From Pelagibius sp. (GTDB lineage Bacteria > Pseudomonadota > Alphaproteobacteria > Kiloniellales > Kiloniellaceae), in NCBI RefSeq assembly GCF_028281305.1, contig NZ_JANQKD010000087.1, forward strand, positions 1 through 64,000: DNA of 64,000 nt. The letters are read 5' to 3'. The position numbers and the translations under genes were made by a program. Positions 53,154 to 63,455 of this stretch are shown piece after piece. How positions within the stretch are numbered: the stretch's first letter is position 1; every line of letters starts with the position of its first letter. A model generated the notes under the pieces. It searched no databases, was not told where the DNA came from, and worked only from the letters and a program-made list of their open reading frames with translations.

Positions 53154-53689
53154 GCGGCCTTGGGCTTACCGGCGAAGGGAAACACGGCCAGGTCACGGAT
53201 CGTCCCGTCATCGGCGGCCACCCAGGTCAGGGCGGGCAGAACCGCGGCGATCCCCCGTTCCGGCAGGGTGAGCGATGCGATCAGGGTCTCGATGGCGGCC
53301 CGGCTCCGGCTGCGCGCCAGGGTGACGTGCGGAACGTACACCGGTGCGCCGAACTTCTCGTCTGCCAGAACGCCGCGGTGAAGCTGGTCGTGCAGAGCGG
53401 TCAAGGCGATGCGGCCGCGCGCCGGCATCAGATAGGCGTAGTAGGCCTCCTCCCGGACCCCTTTGTGGCACTCGAGGGCGGAGAAGGTCGCGGCAATGGG
53501 CGCCTGCACGGCGGCCCGCTCTCGCAGGTGTTCTTCCAGGCTCTCCCGCTCCACCTCGGTGAAGCCGAAGACGAGTGTCACATGCGGCGCGATGGCCTCG
53601 GCCTGGGGGTCGTTGTTCCGCCGGACCCGGTCGATCCACTGGCGGTTGCGGGCGCTGAGCTGGGGGTAGCAGACGATGAAGTTGGTCAT
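53144..53689 (-). CDS. 2'-5' RNA ligase family protein
   Basis: APHVTLVFGF and VYVPHVTLARSRSRAAI: two HxTL motifs. Confidence 0.88.
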   Translation of the reverse strand: MTNFIVCYPQLSARNRQWIDRVRRNNDPQAEAIAPHVTLVFGFTEVERESLEEHLRERAAVQAPIAATFSALECHKGVREEAYYAYLMPARGRIALTALHDQLHRGVLADEKFGAPVYVPHVTLARSRSRAAIETLIASLTLPERGIAAVLPALTWVAADDGTIRDLAVFPFAGKPKAAHR

Positions 53690-53701
53690 CGCGTTCCCGC
53701 C

Positions 53702-54658
53702 TCAGTTCCCTGCCAGCCAGGCTTTGAGAACCGCCAGCAGAATGGAGAGAGTAACCACCGAAAGGGCGGTGGAGATGAGCACCGCCGAGGCCGAGCGCGC
53801 CAGGTAGATGTTGTACTGCCGGGCCATGATGAAGACGTTGGCGCCGGAGGGAATGGCCGCGGTGAGGATCGCCACCACCGCCGCCAGCGGCGGCAGCTCG
53901 AAGACGTAGAAGGCCATCACCGCCATGATTGCCGGATGGACCAGCAGCTTCATCACCACGATGGCCAGGGTCTCTTTCAGATCGCCGGCGATGGTGAAGC
54001 CGGTCAGCGAGGCGCCGAGGGCAAAGAGCGCGCAGGGTGCCGCCGCACCGCCCAGCAGCACCAGAAAGCGGTCCGCAGGCGCCGGGAGCGCGAGATCCGA
54101 AGCGCCATAGGCGATGCCGGCGAGCAGGGCCAGGATGATGGGGTTGACCGCCAGGGCCTTGGCCGCATTCGCCATCATGGTCCCCCAGCCCGCCCCGCCT
54201 TCGCCCCGCGCACTGCGGCCCAGTTCGATCAGCACGGTGATGACCGGAAAGATCAGGATCGCATGGAAGGTGATGATCAGCATGAGCTGCAGGCCGCCCT
54301 CCTCACCCAGGGCGGTGAAGATCAGCGGAATGCCCAGCAGCACGGTGTTGGAGAAGATCGAGCCCATGCCGAAGAGGGTGCGCTCGGCAAGCCCGGTGCG
54401 GAACAGCAGCAGGGCCAGGCCCCAGGCCAGGATGAAGGTGACGAGCACCGCACTCAGGTAGGCGCCGGCGATGGTGAACTCGATCGGCCCCAGCCCGCGC
54501 GCCATGGAGCGAAACAGCAGGGCGGGAATCGCGAAGTAGAAGACAAAGGTGTTGAGGCCCTTGATCGCCTCCTCGCTCATCCAGCCTTTGCGCCCGACCA
54601 GATAGCCGCAGAGGATCAGGCCGAAGATCGGCAGAACCGTTTCAAGAATGCTTTGCAT
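53702..54658 (-). CDS. AEC family transporter (auxin efflux carrier-like)
   Basis: MQSILETVLPIFGLILCGYLVGRKGWMSEEAIKGLNTFVFYFAIPALLFRSMA. Confidence 0.92.
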   Translation of the reverse strand: MQSILETVLPIFGLILCGYLVGRKGWMSEEAIKGLNTFVFYFAIPALLFRSMARGLGPIEFTIAGAYLSAVLVTFILAWGLALLLFRTGLAERTLFGMGSIFSNTVLLGIPLIFTALGEEGGLQLMLIITFHAILIFPVITVLIELGRSARGEGGAGWGTMMANAAKALAVNPIILALLAGIAYGASDLALPAPADRFLVLLGGAAAPCALFALGASLTGFTIAGDLKETLAIVVMKLLVHPAIMAVMAFYVFELPPLAAVVAILTAAIPSGANVFIMARQYNIYLARSASAVLISTALSVVTLSILLAVLKAWLAGN

Positions 54659-54798
54659 GGGCTGAAGGTACGGGTGGGGACATAGAGGGGGTGTCGGCCT
54701 CTGCAGGGCGGGCCTTGCGAAGGACCCATGGAACAGGCTGGCGGCTGGGAGTGCGATGCGGCTGGAGCCGGAACCGGCGATGCGCCAAGATAGCACCC

Positions 54799-55008
54799 AT
54801 GGATCCAAAACTCACGGCCTGGCTGATTCTGGGTTTCGGCTATCTGCTGCCGCTGGCCCATGTGCTGATCTCGCCGCGCTCCGGCGGCTGGCGCCCGCCG
54901 CCGGGCAGCGGCTGCCCGCTGGGGCCGCGCGCCGGCTGGATCGTGCTGGTGCTGCTACTGGGGCCGATCGGCTGGCTGATGTTCTGGCGCAGCCGGCGGC
55001 GCGCCTAG
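54799..55008 (+). CDS. Small membrane protein (two predicted TM helices)
   Basis: MDPKLTAWLILGFGYLLPLAHVLISPRSGGWRPPPGSGCPLGPRAGWIVLVLLLGPIGWLMFWRSRRRA. Confidence 0.55.
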   Translation: MDPKLTAWLILGFGYLLPLAHVLISPRSGGWRPPPGSGCPLGPRAGWIVLVLLLGPIGWLMFWRSRRRA

Positions 55009-55072
55009 GCAGGCCGGCCAACCCCCCTCAGGACCCTTGCGGCGAATCGCGTTTTTGTCACAGGCTTGCGGG

Positions 55073-55259
55073 CGATGGTTCCGCCAGGCCGAACGCACGG
55101 CGGATGAAAAGGGAACACGGTGAGGCGTACCCATCAGGGACCGAGACCGTGGCTGCCCCCGCAACTGTAAGCGGCGAGCGATACCCGAAGCGCCACTGGC
55201 CCGCTAAAGGCCGGGAAGGCGGGTAGAGCGTCAAGCCGCAAGCCAGGAGACCTGCCATC
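55073..55259 (+). ncRNA. Cobalamin riboswitch
   Basis: GGGAACACGGTGAGG...CGTGGCTGCCCCCGCAACTGTAAGCGG...CCACTGG...GGGAAGGCG...AAGCCGCAAGCCAGGAGACCTGCC. Confidence 0.96.
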
Positions 55260-55326
55260 ACCAAGCCGGCGCTACGGGCGCCTCGAACCAACGACTCCGC
55301 ACGGTGGGTGCGGATGGGGGAAAACC

Positions 55327-56010
55327 ATGCATATCGAACTGGGCATCGTCGACGGTGCCAAAATCGTTCTCAGCTACGCAACCGCGGCAGCGGCCTTTGG
55401 CTTGGCCGGCAAACTCGCGGTGGACACGATCCGCCGCGACGGCGGCATCAGCGCGCTCACCCTGCGCAGCGTCGTCACCACCGCCTTGGTGTTCTGCTTC
55501 TTCGAGGTCCTGCCGCACTATCCCGTCGGGGTGTCCGAGGTCCACTTCATACTCGGATCGACGCTCTACCTGATCTTCGGCGCCGGCCCGGCGGCCATAG
55601 GGCTGGCCGGGGGCCTGCTGCTTCAGGGACTGCTCTTTGCGCCCGCCGACCTGCCGCAGTACTTCATCAACGTTACCACGCTGATCGTGCCGCTCTGGGC
55701 CATCAGCCTGTTGGCCAAGCGCATCATCCCGGCCGACACACCTTACGTCGAGGTAAAGTACTGGCAGGCGTTGGCGCTCTCCACCGCCTACCAGGGCGGC
55801 ATCGTCGCCTGGGTTGCCTTTTGGGCCTTCTATGGGCAGGGCTTCGCGGCGGCCAACGTCGCAGCGGTGACCTCCTTCGGCGGCGCCTACATGCTGGTGA
55901 TCATTCTTGAGCCGCTGGCCGATCTGGCGGTGCTGGCTGCGGCGAAGGCGCTGGCTCCGCTCAGCCGGAGCGGCCTGCTCTACAACCGCCTGCATCACCC
56001 GGCGACCTGA
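55327..56010 (+). CDS. CbiM-like energy-coupling-factor transporter permease
   Basis: MHIELGIVDGAKI N-terminus with His2; multi-TM; directly downstream of the cobalamin riboswitch. Confidence 0.82.
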   Translation: MHIELGIVDGAKIVLSYATAAAAFGLAGKLAVDTIRRDGGISALTLRSVVTTALVFCFFEVLPHYPVGVSEVHFILGSTLYLIFGAGPAAIGLAGGLLLQGLLFAPADLPQYFINVTTLIVPLWAISLLAKRIIPADTPYVEVKYWQALALSTAYQGGIVAWVAFWAFYGQGFAAANVAAVTSFGGAYMLVIILEPLADLAVLAAAKALAPLSRSGLLYNRLHHPAT

Positions 56011-56124
56011 CGCGGCAGCCCGGCGGTCCCCCCTGAGCGGGGCCGCCGGGTCCGCAGGTCGGCTGGCGAGCCAACACCTGCCCCGGGGGCACGGCAAAAC
56101 GTCAGAGGAGCAGCACTGGGTCTG

Positions 56125-58362
56125 TCAGTCGGGGCCGCGCACGGGCATGATGGCACCGGGCGCCGGCTTGACGAACCGCTGAATCAACAGCGTTCCAGCG
56201 GCCAGGCCGATACCGATGATGTCGGACACAATTCCCCCTTCGATCATGAAGAGTGCCGCAACGATCAGCGACACGCGCAGGAACCAGACCGTGCGCGCGC
56301 CCAGGAACCAGCCCTGCACACCGGATGACAGCAGGAACACGCCGGCCACCGCCGTTATGAACGCCCGCCCCACTTCGAAAGTGCTGCCCTCCATCAGGAT
56401 CGCCGAGTTGTAGAAAAACATGAAGGGCACGATGAAGGCGGCAATGCCGATCTTGAAGGAGGCGACGGAGGTCTCCATCGGGTTGGCGCCGGAGATCCCG
56501 GCGGCCGCATAGGATGCCAAAGCGACCGGGGGCGTGATGGCCGAAACGACGGCAAAGTAGAAGACGAAGAAGTGTGCTGTCAGTGCCGGAATGCCCAGCT
56601 CGATCAACCCGGGCGCCACGACCGATGCGGCCACCGCGTAGGCCGCGGTTGTCGGCATGCCCATGCCAAGCAGAATGGCGATGCACATGGCGAAGAACAG
56701 GGCCAGGAGCTGGGAGGCCTCGGCAAGCCCCAGCAGCAGGTTCGAAAACCGCGCCCCGACCCCGGTCAGTGAGATCACCCCGACGATGATGCCGGCACAG
56801 GCGCAGACGGCGATGATCTGCACCGACATCATGCCGGCGATCTCGAACGCCTTGGCGATGGATCGCGGCCCCATGCGATAGGGCGTGAGCCAGCTCACCA
56901 CCGCGGCTGCGGCGGTCGCAAGCGTGCCGGCACGGATCACCGAATAGCCCATGAAAAGCGCCGCGATCAGAATGATGATCGGCAGGAACAGGAAGACCCG
57001 CCGCGACATCTCGCGCAGCTTGGGCAGTTCGTCATCGCGCATGCCGCGCATGCCGAGCTTTGCGGCCTCGAAATCGACCATGAAGTAGATCGACACGAAA
57101 TAGAGGATCGCCGGGATGATCGCAGCGACCGCAATCTCGGTGTAGGGAATGCCGGTGATCTCCGCCATGATGAAGGCGCCGGCGCCCATGATGGGGGGCA
57201 TGATCTGCCCGCCGGTCGAGGCCGCGGCCTCGATCGCCCCGGCAGTCTTGCGGTGATAACCGACCTTCTTCATCAGCGGGATGGTGAGCGAGCCCGTGGC
57301 GACAACGTTGCCGGCCGAGGTCCCGTTGATCATTCCCATCAGGCCGCTGGCGAAGATCGCCACCTTGGCCGGGCCGCCGCGCGCCCGGCCGGCTGCCGCA
57401 AAGGCAAAGTTGACGAAGTAGGCGCCAACCTTGGAGGCCTGGAGAAACGCGGCGAAGATAATGAAGAGAATGATATAGGTTGAGGAGACCGCGGTCGTCG
57501 GTCCAAGAATGCCCGCGTCCGTGTAGACTTGGCTAAAGAACCGCTGCCAGGTGATCGCCGGTGCACTGAGAAAGCCCGGCAGGTACTGCCCGGTGAAGAC
57601 GTAAACCAGAAAGATGCCGGCGATGATGACCAGCGCCAGCCCGGCGACACGACGGGTCAGTTCCATGATCAGGATCGTGCCCGCGACCGCTGCAATAGAG
57701 ATGCCGATGGGCGCAAAGGGCGTTCCCGTGGAGTTGCGCATCAAGGTGCCGTAGATCGCGATCAGGTAGGTGGCCACGGCGACGCCGCAGACCGCGAGAA
57801 CGATGTCCGGGAAAGCAAAGTGGCTGCGCTCGCGTCGGTCAGCCCAGGAGAGCAGGACAGCCCCGACCGTCGACAGCATCAGCGGCAGACCGAAAAGCCA
57901 GGTCTCCTTGAACTTGATGCCTTCATCGATGCCGTTCCACATCACGCCGTTGGCGATATCGACAGCGAAGGAGAGCGCCATGCCAAGGGCAAAGAGCGCC
58001 GGCAGGATCAGGACATAGGACAGGTAGTCCAGCAGCCGGGTTTCGTTCGCGGCACCACTGGCGAAGCCGCGCGCCGAAAAGAGTACGAAACCGAGACCCA
58101 ACGCCCCGGCGATATGCACGATGCGGAAGTTCCAGGTTTCCATGGGGAAAACCGGAAGGAAGGGAAGATCCACCAGGCCACCGGTCATGGCGCTGAGCGA
58201 CAGACCGTTCAGCGCGGCCATGTGGAAACCGGCATAGACCGCGGCCAAGGCAGCGACCACAAGATGCGCGCGGCCCTCGAACAAGCGCCGATTGCTCTCG
58301 ACGGTCTCTTCGTCGACCCCTTTGACTGTGATTGGGCTCTCGGTTTCGGCTTGATTTGTCAC
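56125..58362 (-). CDS. TRAP transporter permease, fused small and large subunits (TAXI type)
   Basis: 745 aa; FASGLMGMINGTSAGNVVATGSLTIPLMKKVGYHRKTAGAIEAAASTGGQIMPPIMGAGAFIMAE. Confidence 0.95.
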   Translation of the reverse strand: MTNQAETESPITVKGVDEETVESNRRLFEGRAHLVVAALAAVYAGFHMAALNGLSLSAMTGGLVDLPFLPVFPMETWNFRIVHIAGALGLGFVLFSARGFASGAANETRLLDYLSYVLILPALFALGMALSFAVDIANGVMWNGIDEGIKFKETWLFGLPLMLSTVGAVLLSWADRRERSHFAFPDIVLAVCGVAVATYLIAIYGTLMRNSTGTPFAPIGISIAAVAGTILIMELTRRVAGLALVIIAGIFLVYVFTGQYLPGFLSAPAITWQRFFSQVYTDAGILGPTTAVSSTYIILFIIFAAFLQASKVGAYFVNFAFAAAGRARGGPAKVAIFASGLMGMINGTSAGNVVATGSLTIPLMKKVGYHRKTAGAIEAAASTGGQIMPPIMGAGAFIMAEITGIPYTEIAVAAIIPAILYFVSIYFMVDFEAAKLGMRGMRDDELPKLREMSRRVFLFLPIIILIAALFMGYSVIRAGTLATAAAAVVSWLTPYRMGPRSIAKAFEIAGMMSVQIIAVCACAGIIVGVISLTGVGARFSNLLLGLAEASQLLALFFAMCIAILLGMGMPTTAAYAVAASVVAPGLIELGIPALTAHFFVFYFAVVSAITPPVALASYAAAGISGANPMETSVASFKIGIAAFIVPFMFFYNSAILMEGSTFEVGRAFITAVAGVFLLSSGVQGWFLGARTVWFLRVSLIVAALFMIEGGIVSDIIGIGLAAGTLLIQRFVKPAPGAIMPVRGPD

Positions 58363-58466
58363 AGTCCCCTCCCTCTTTTAGCCGTCAGTCTGCCTGAGCG
58401 GTTTCAGAATACCAGCGCTTATTCCCCTCGCCGGGTGCGGGTAAGCCCATGTGGCGGCTGAAAAAA

Positions 58467-58495
58467 GGGGCCGCCTCGCAGAGCAAGGCGGCCCC
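58467..58495 (-). terminator. Intra-operon terminator-like hairpin between TAXI SBP and permease genes
   Basis: Minus strand GGGGCCGCCTTGCTCTGCGAGGCGGCCCC followed by TTTTTT. Confidence 0.75.
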
Positions 58496-58518
58496 CAACC
58501 GCTGTCGGAAAACGAGGC

Positions 58519-59499
58519 TCAGCCGCCGTGGACCATGTCCCCGGCAATCGAGGCGCCGTTCTCGTTGAACCACTTGGCCGCACCCGGATGCCACTTCATC
58601 ACTTCGTTCTTGTCCCAGTTCTCGGGCAGCGTCGAACGGGCGGCACGGTGGATGGTGACCATACGATCGTTGTCGGACATCACCACATTGACAACCGCAT
58701 AGACGAAGTCTTCCGGCAGATCGCAGTTGGCAATCGCGAAGTTCCACATGGAAACCGAACGCGCATCGCTGTCCAAGGTGGTGTAGGTATCAGCGGCGAT
58801 GTCGAAGGAGGAGACGGGGAAGGTCTCGAGAATCTTCGCCTGTTCTTCCGCCGTGAACTCGATGATGTTCACATCGGTTTGCACTTCGAGCTGGCTGACG
58901 GCAGGCACCGGCACGCCGGCTGCAAAGGCGATCACGTCGAGCAGACCGTCCTGAAGCTGGCCACCCAGATCCGACCAGCCGCCGTTGCGGCGATCGAAGT
59001 TGACGCCGAGCGTCTCCATCATGCGCGGGAAGTAGGTGTCCGATGTCGAACCCGCCGGGCCGAAACCGATGCGGGCACCGTCAGGAATGTCCTTGACGGA
59101 CGCAATGCCGGACGACGACAGGGCGGTGATCGAAAACGGCGTCTGATACATCGGGAACATCGCGCAGGCATTGGTCATCTGCAGACCCGGGGCGATGGGG
59201 TTGGTGCCCTGAATCGACTCCGCCGCAGGGCCCATGGTCGTCATGCCAAAGGCTGCATCGCCGGTGTGCACCAGCGCCATGTTCTGCATGGGGCCGCCGG
59301 TGACCTCGCCACCGCCGGAGATGCCCAACTCTTCCGCTACGAGGTTGGCCCAGCCCGAGCCGTAGGCGAAGTAGGTCCCGCCTTGTGAGGCCGTACCAAC
59401 GGTGAAGCTCTCCGGCCAGCCCGCGCGATCCTGGGCAAAGCCCGTTGTTGCGGTGAGGGCGATGGCAACGGCAGTGCCAGCGAATACCGAAAATCTCAT
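58519..59499 (-). CDS. TAXI family TRAP transporter solute-binding subunit
   Basis: Signal peptide; FTVGTASQGGTYFAYGSGWANLVAEELG...MALVHTGDAAFGMTTMGPA. Confidence 0.94.
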   Translation of the reverse strand: MRFSVFAGTAVAIALTATTGFAQDRAGWPESFTVGTASQGGTYFAYGSGWANLVAEELGISGGGEVTGGPMQNMALVHTGDAAFGMTTMGPAAESIQGTNPIAPGLQMTNACAMFPMYQTPFSITALSSSGIASVKDIPDGARIGFGPAGSTSDTYFPRMMETLGVNFDRRNGGWSDLGGQLQDGLLDVIAFAAGVPVPAVSQLEVQTDVNIIEFTAEEQAKILETFPVSSFDIAADTYTTLDSDARSVSMWNFAIANCDLPEDFVYAVVNVVMSDNDRMVTIHRAARSTLPENWDKNEVMKWHPGAAKWFNENGASIAGDMVHGG

Positions 59500-60076
59500 T
59501 TAGAACTCCCTATACGGTTTTGCACAGCTCGCAAGCTGAGCGGTTTGATTGATACGGTTGGTGTAGGTACCGGTTTCTCAGACTGCTGGTTGTTGATGAT
59601 TTATGCCCGCAGCCGACAAACTCCACTCATGGCGGAGCGATTCCAGAGCCTTGCAGGCTTCAGAGGACCGCTTCGTTCAAGGTGTCCTGAAGAAGTCGAC
59701 GCCGTCATGGCGCCGCGCCAACGTCCAGGGCGCAGCGGCGCTCTCTAAGATGGGGTCCGTACGCTTGGCGGGGCTGCGGCGCAAGCCACGGCAGCCGCCC
59801 TGGCAGTCGGATGAGTCTTCACTGGTTTCCTCCCGTTTCGTGTTTCGCGCCGGGATTGATTGCCCGAAGACCGGCACGTTGACCGGAGTTCTGCAACCGG
59901 CATGCCAAACCTCTGGTCACCGCCACAGCGCGTTTAAGTCGTTGATGATTAAACAGGACATCGGCCCCCACCGCCACCCGGGCCGATGCGCCATGTTACC
60001 CGGCCTACCCAAGGCCGGCTATGGGTGTGTGGATTTCTACACATCCGGCCACATTCGGTCACTTCTGGCGGCTGGC

Positions 60077-61483
60077 CTAGCTTTCGTAGCGGGTGTTGCC
60101 CCGGCGCTTGGTGTCGATGGGCAGTTCGATGAACAGCGGCTGGTGGGCGCGCTGGGAGCAGGCCTGGCGGGGGCAGAGGTGGCAGTTAATGCCGATCGGG
60201 CTGAACAGCCCCGCCTCCTCCGTATTGAAGGGCGCGGCGTAGGCCAGGCGGTGGGCATGGCGCATCTCGCAGCCCAGCGAGAGCACGAGGCGGCGGTCCT
60301 GGGTATCGCGGCTGAAAACCGGGCGCTCGGTCGTGCGGCTGATGGTGAAGAAGCGCTCGCCGTCGGGCAGTTCGACGAACTGCGGCACGATCACGCCCGG
60401 CGTGCGAAAGGCGGTGTGGATGTTCCAGACCGGGCAGGCGCCGCCGTGCTCGGCGATCTGAAAGGAGGTGGCGTTGAACCGCTTGGTGACGTTGCCTGCC
60501 TTGTCGACGCGCAGGAAGAAAAACGGCACGCCCCGCGCGCCCTCGCGCTGCAGCGTGGTCAGGCGGTGGCAGACCTGCTCGAAGGACACGCCGAAGGCCG
60601 CGGCGAGACGGTCGATGTCGTAGTGGCTCTCCTCGGCAGCGGCATGGAAGGGCGCATAGGGCATCAGAAAGGCGGAGGCGAAGTAGTTCGCCAATTCGAC
60701 ATGGCAGCGCGCCAGCCCGACCTCGGAGCGGACCGCGCTGCCGGCGGTCAGCCCCTCCAGCACATGCGGCAGTTCCACCAGGCAGAGCACGTGGGCCAGC
60801 TGGAACACCCGATTCTGGTGGTCGAGCGCCTCCGAAAGCCGGACGAGGCCCGCCGCCTCGTCGTGGATGCGCAGCGCCTGGCTCATCTCCTCGACCGGCG
60901 CGGTCTGGACGGAGATGCCGTGGACCTTGCGCAGGCGGGCCTTCAGGACTGCATAGACATCGTCGACGTCGCAGGGCTCGGCGGCGCGCAGCTCCTCCGC
61001 CGCGCTCTCAAGCTCGGCGAAGTGGTTGGCATGATCGCGGAAGAAATCGTGAATAATGGTCTCCGGCGAGGTGGCCAGGATGTCGTCGGGCATCCGCTCG
61101 TTGCCGAGACGCATCATCTTCTCCAGCGCCGTGCGATGGCTGCGGTAGAGCTGGAGGAAGCTCTCGACCAGACGGGGCGCGTGGTCGATGGCGGCGCGCA
61201 GTTCCTGCAGGTCAGGTGGCGCCGCGCCGAAGGCCGGGTCCTGCAGGGCGCTGCGCAGATCGGCCAGGCGGGTCGAGGACTCGTCCTTGATGAGATCGCG
61301 CCAATCGACGCCGTAGGCATCCGAGAGCGCCATCAGCATCTGCACCGAGAGGCTGCGCTGATTGTTCTCCAGCAGGTTCACGTAGGCGGTGCTGACGCCC
61401 AGCGCCCCGGCCATCTCGGCCTGGGTCTGACGGTGGTCGCGGCGCAGCCGGCGCAGCCGCGGGCCGATCAGGGTTTTTCGCAT
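60077..61483 (-). CDS. XRE-family regulator with IrrE-like and ScfR/DUF2083-type domains
   Basis: MRKTLIGPRLRRLRRDHRQTQAEMAGALGVSTAYVNLLENNQRSLSVQMLMALSDAYGVDWRDL; C-terminal LGCEMRHAHRLAYA...PIGINCHLCPRQACSQRAHQP. Confidence 0.92.
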   Translation of the reverse strand: MRKTLIGPRLRRLRRDHRQTQAEMAGALGVSTAYVNLLENNQRSLSVQMLMALSDAYGVDWRDLIKDESSTRLADLRSALQDPAFGAAPPDLQELRAAIDHAPRLVESFLQLYRSHRTALEKMMRLGNERMPDDILATSPETIIHDFFRDHANHFAELESAAEELRAAEPCDVDDVYAVLKARLRKVHGISVQTAPVEEMSQALRIHDEAAGLVRLSEALDHQNRVFQLAHVLCLVELPHVLEGLTAGSAVRSEVGLARCHVELANYFASAFLMPYAPFHAAAEESHYDIDRLAAAFGVSFEQVCHRLTTLQREGARGVPFFFLRVDKAGNVTKRFNATSFQIAEHGGACPVWNIHTAFRTPGVIVPQFVELPDGERFFTISRTTERPVFSRDTQDRRLVLSLGCEMRHAHRLAYAAPFNTEEAGLFSPIGINCHLCPRQACSQRAHQPLFIELPIDTKRRGNTRYES

Positions 61484-61650
61484 GGCATGATCGCTATTAA
61501 CAATTTTACATATTTTGACAAATGTTGTGCCGACTGACAACACATAAACCCGAAAGTTGACGTCTCCGGCCCGCCTCGCGGTTAAAGTGTTTGTCTTCGT
61601 GCAATTCCAAAGACCGCCCTTCAGGCGGCCGAACACAGGCGGACCTCCCA

Positions 61651-62703
61651 ATGGCTTACAAAATCCTCATCCTCGGCGCTTCCTACGGCTCGCTGCTCGG
61701 CACCAAGCTGCTGATGGCCGGGCACGACGTGACCCTGGTCTGCCGCAGCCAGACGGCCCGGCTGATCAATGCCGAGGGCACGGAGGTGCGGCTGAAGCTG
61801 AAGGGCGAGGAGCAGCATCGGACGATCCGCTCCGGCGATCTGCCGGGCCGGCTCGATGCCAAGGCCCCGGAAGAGGTCGATCCGGCGGTCTACGATCTGG
61901 TCGCCCTGGCCATGCAGGAGCCGCAGTACAGCGCTCATGCGATCTGGACGCTGATGGTGCGCATCGCCGATGCCCATGTGCCCTGCCTGTCGATCATGAA
62001 CATGCCGCCGCTGCCCTACCTGAAGCGCATTCCCGGCCTCGACGCGGCGCAGCTTCAGGCCAGCTACACCAACGCCCATGTCTGGGACCGCTTCGATCCG
62101 GACCTGATGACCCTCTGCAGCCCGGACCCTCAGGCCTTCCGTCCGCCGGAAGAGCAGCCCAACGTGCTGCACGTGGGCCTGCCGACCAACTTCAAGGCCG
62201 CCGCCTTCGCCGACCCTGCGCACGACAAGATGCTGCGCCGCCTGGAGGCGGATATCGACGCGGTGCGCCTCGACGGCAAAGAGGTCCCGGTGAAGCTGCG
62301 GGTCTTCGACTCCCTCTTCGTGCCCCTGGCCAAGTGGTCGATGCTGCTGACCGGCAACTACCGCTGCATCACGGCGGGCGAGCCGCGGCCGATCCGCGAG
62401 GCGGTGCATGCGGACCTGGAAGCTTCCCGCACCATCTACGCCCACGTCGATGCCATCGCCCGGCGCCTGGGCGCCGACCCCGCCGACCAGGTGCCCTTCG
62501 AGAAGTACGCCCGGGCCGCGGAAGGGCTGCTGAAGCCCTCCTCCGCCGCGCGCGCGGTGGCGGCCGGCGCGCCGGCCATCGAGCGGGTCGACCGCCTGGT
62601 CCAGCTCATCGGCCGCTCGCTCGGAATGGACAGCGCCGCCGTCGACTGGGTGGTCGCCACGGTCGACGCCAAGCTCGCCCAAAACCAGCGCCTCTCGGCC
62701 TGA
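61651..62703 (+). CDS. Ketopantoate reductase family protein
   Basis: MAYKILILGASYGSLLGTKLLMAGHDVTLVCRSQTARLINAEGTEVRL: Rossmann/ApbA-like. Confidence 0.85.
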   Translation: MAYKILILGASYGSLLGTKLLMAGHDVTLVCRSQTARLINAEGTEVRLKLKGEEQHRTIRSGDLPGRLDAKAPEEVDPAVYDLVALAMQEPQYSAHAIWTLMVRIADAHVPCLSIMNMPPLPYLKRIPGLDAAQLQASYTNAHVWDRFDPDLMTLCSPDPQAFRPPEEQPNVLHVGLPTNFKAAAFADPAHDKMLRRLEADIDAVRLDGKEVPVKLRVFDSLFVPLAKWSMLLTGNYRCITAGEPRPIREAVHADLEASRTIYAHVDAIARRLGADPADQVPFEKYARAAEGLLKPSSAARAVAAGAPAIERVDRLVQLIGRSLGMDSAAVDWVVATVDAKLAQNQRLSA

Positions 62704-62890
62704 TTCTCCTTCACTCCGAGGGAAGGCTCTGCCTCGACCTCTGCCGCCGGGAGTAGCGCTGCCCCGGCGGCTTTTCTTATGGCACCGGCTCGGTGCCGTG
62801 CAGGCCGCGTCCCCTTTCTGACCGTCGACCTTTCACCGCCGACGCCCTAGGTTTCATAGCGGGGCGAGGAAGCAACGGAGGAGCATCAGG

Positions 62891-63439
62891 GTGACGGAGA
62901 GCCAATTCTTCAAGGGCGCCCTGCGCGCCATGGCGGTTGGCCTGGTGCTGCTGCAGGGCGCAGCGGTCGCGGCCGAGCCGCTCAGGGCACCGCTGCAACT
63001 GGCACAGACTCAGACCGACACCGCCATCGTCCGGGGCATCCAGCGCGAGCTGCTGGCCCACGGCTATCCGGCCGGCCCGGTGGACGGCATCATGGGGCGG
63101 GAGACCCGCGCGGCGATCCGCGCCTATCAGGGCGACGCCGGCCTGACGGTGGACGGCGCGGCCAACCGCGCACTGCTGGACCACCTGAAGTTCGCGCTGC
63201 CCAAGGTCACCCGCTTCGGCGAGCCGGTGGTCGGCACCGTACTCAGCGTCCAGCGCGAACTGGCCGCGCGCGGCTATTACCTGGGCCCGCACGACGGCCT
63301 GGCGGGCCCGGCCACCTACCGCGCGCTGGACCGCTTCCAGGCCGATGCCGGCCTGCCCCTCGACACCGCCCTCGACTCCCGTCTGCTGCAGGACATCCGC
63401 GACGCCCCGCCGGAGATCAAGGCCGACCCTGCGTTCTAA
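62891..63439 (+). CDS. Peptidoglycan-binding protein with two PG_binding_1-like repeats
   Basis: VRGIQRELLAHGYPAGPVDGIMGRETRAAIRAYQGDAGL and VLSVQRELAARGYYLGPHDGLAGPATYRALDRFQADAGL. Confidence 0.9.
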   Translation: MTESQFFKGALRAMAVGLVLLQGAAVAAEPLRAPLQLAQTQTDTAIVRGIQRELLAHGYPAGPVDGIMGRETRAAIRAYQGDAGLTVDGAANRALLDHLKFALPKVTRFGEPVVGTVLSVQRELAARGYYLGPHDGLAGPATYRALDRFQADAGLPLDTALDSRLLQDIRDAPPEIKADPAF

Positions 63440-63455
63440 AGAGCCGACGATCCTG

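Noticed and set aside
59500-60076. Possible gene in the TAXI-SBP / ScfR intergenic region (ORF 59603-61537)
   Set aside because: Composition and shadow overlap with the minus-strand ScfR-like gene; no recognisable domain or RBS.
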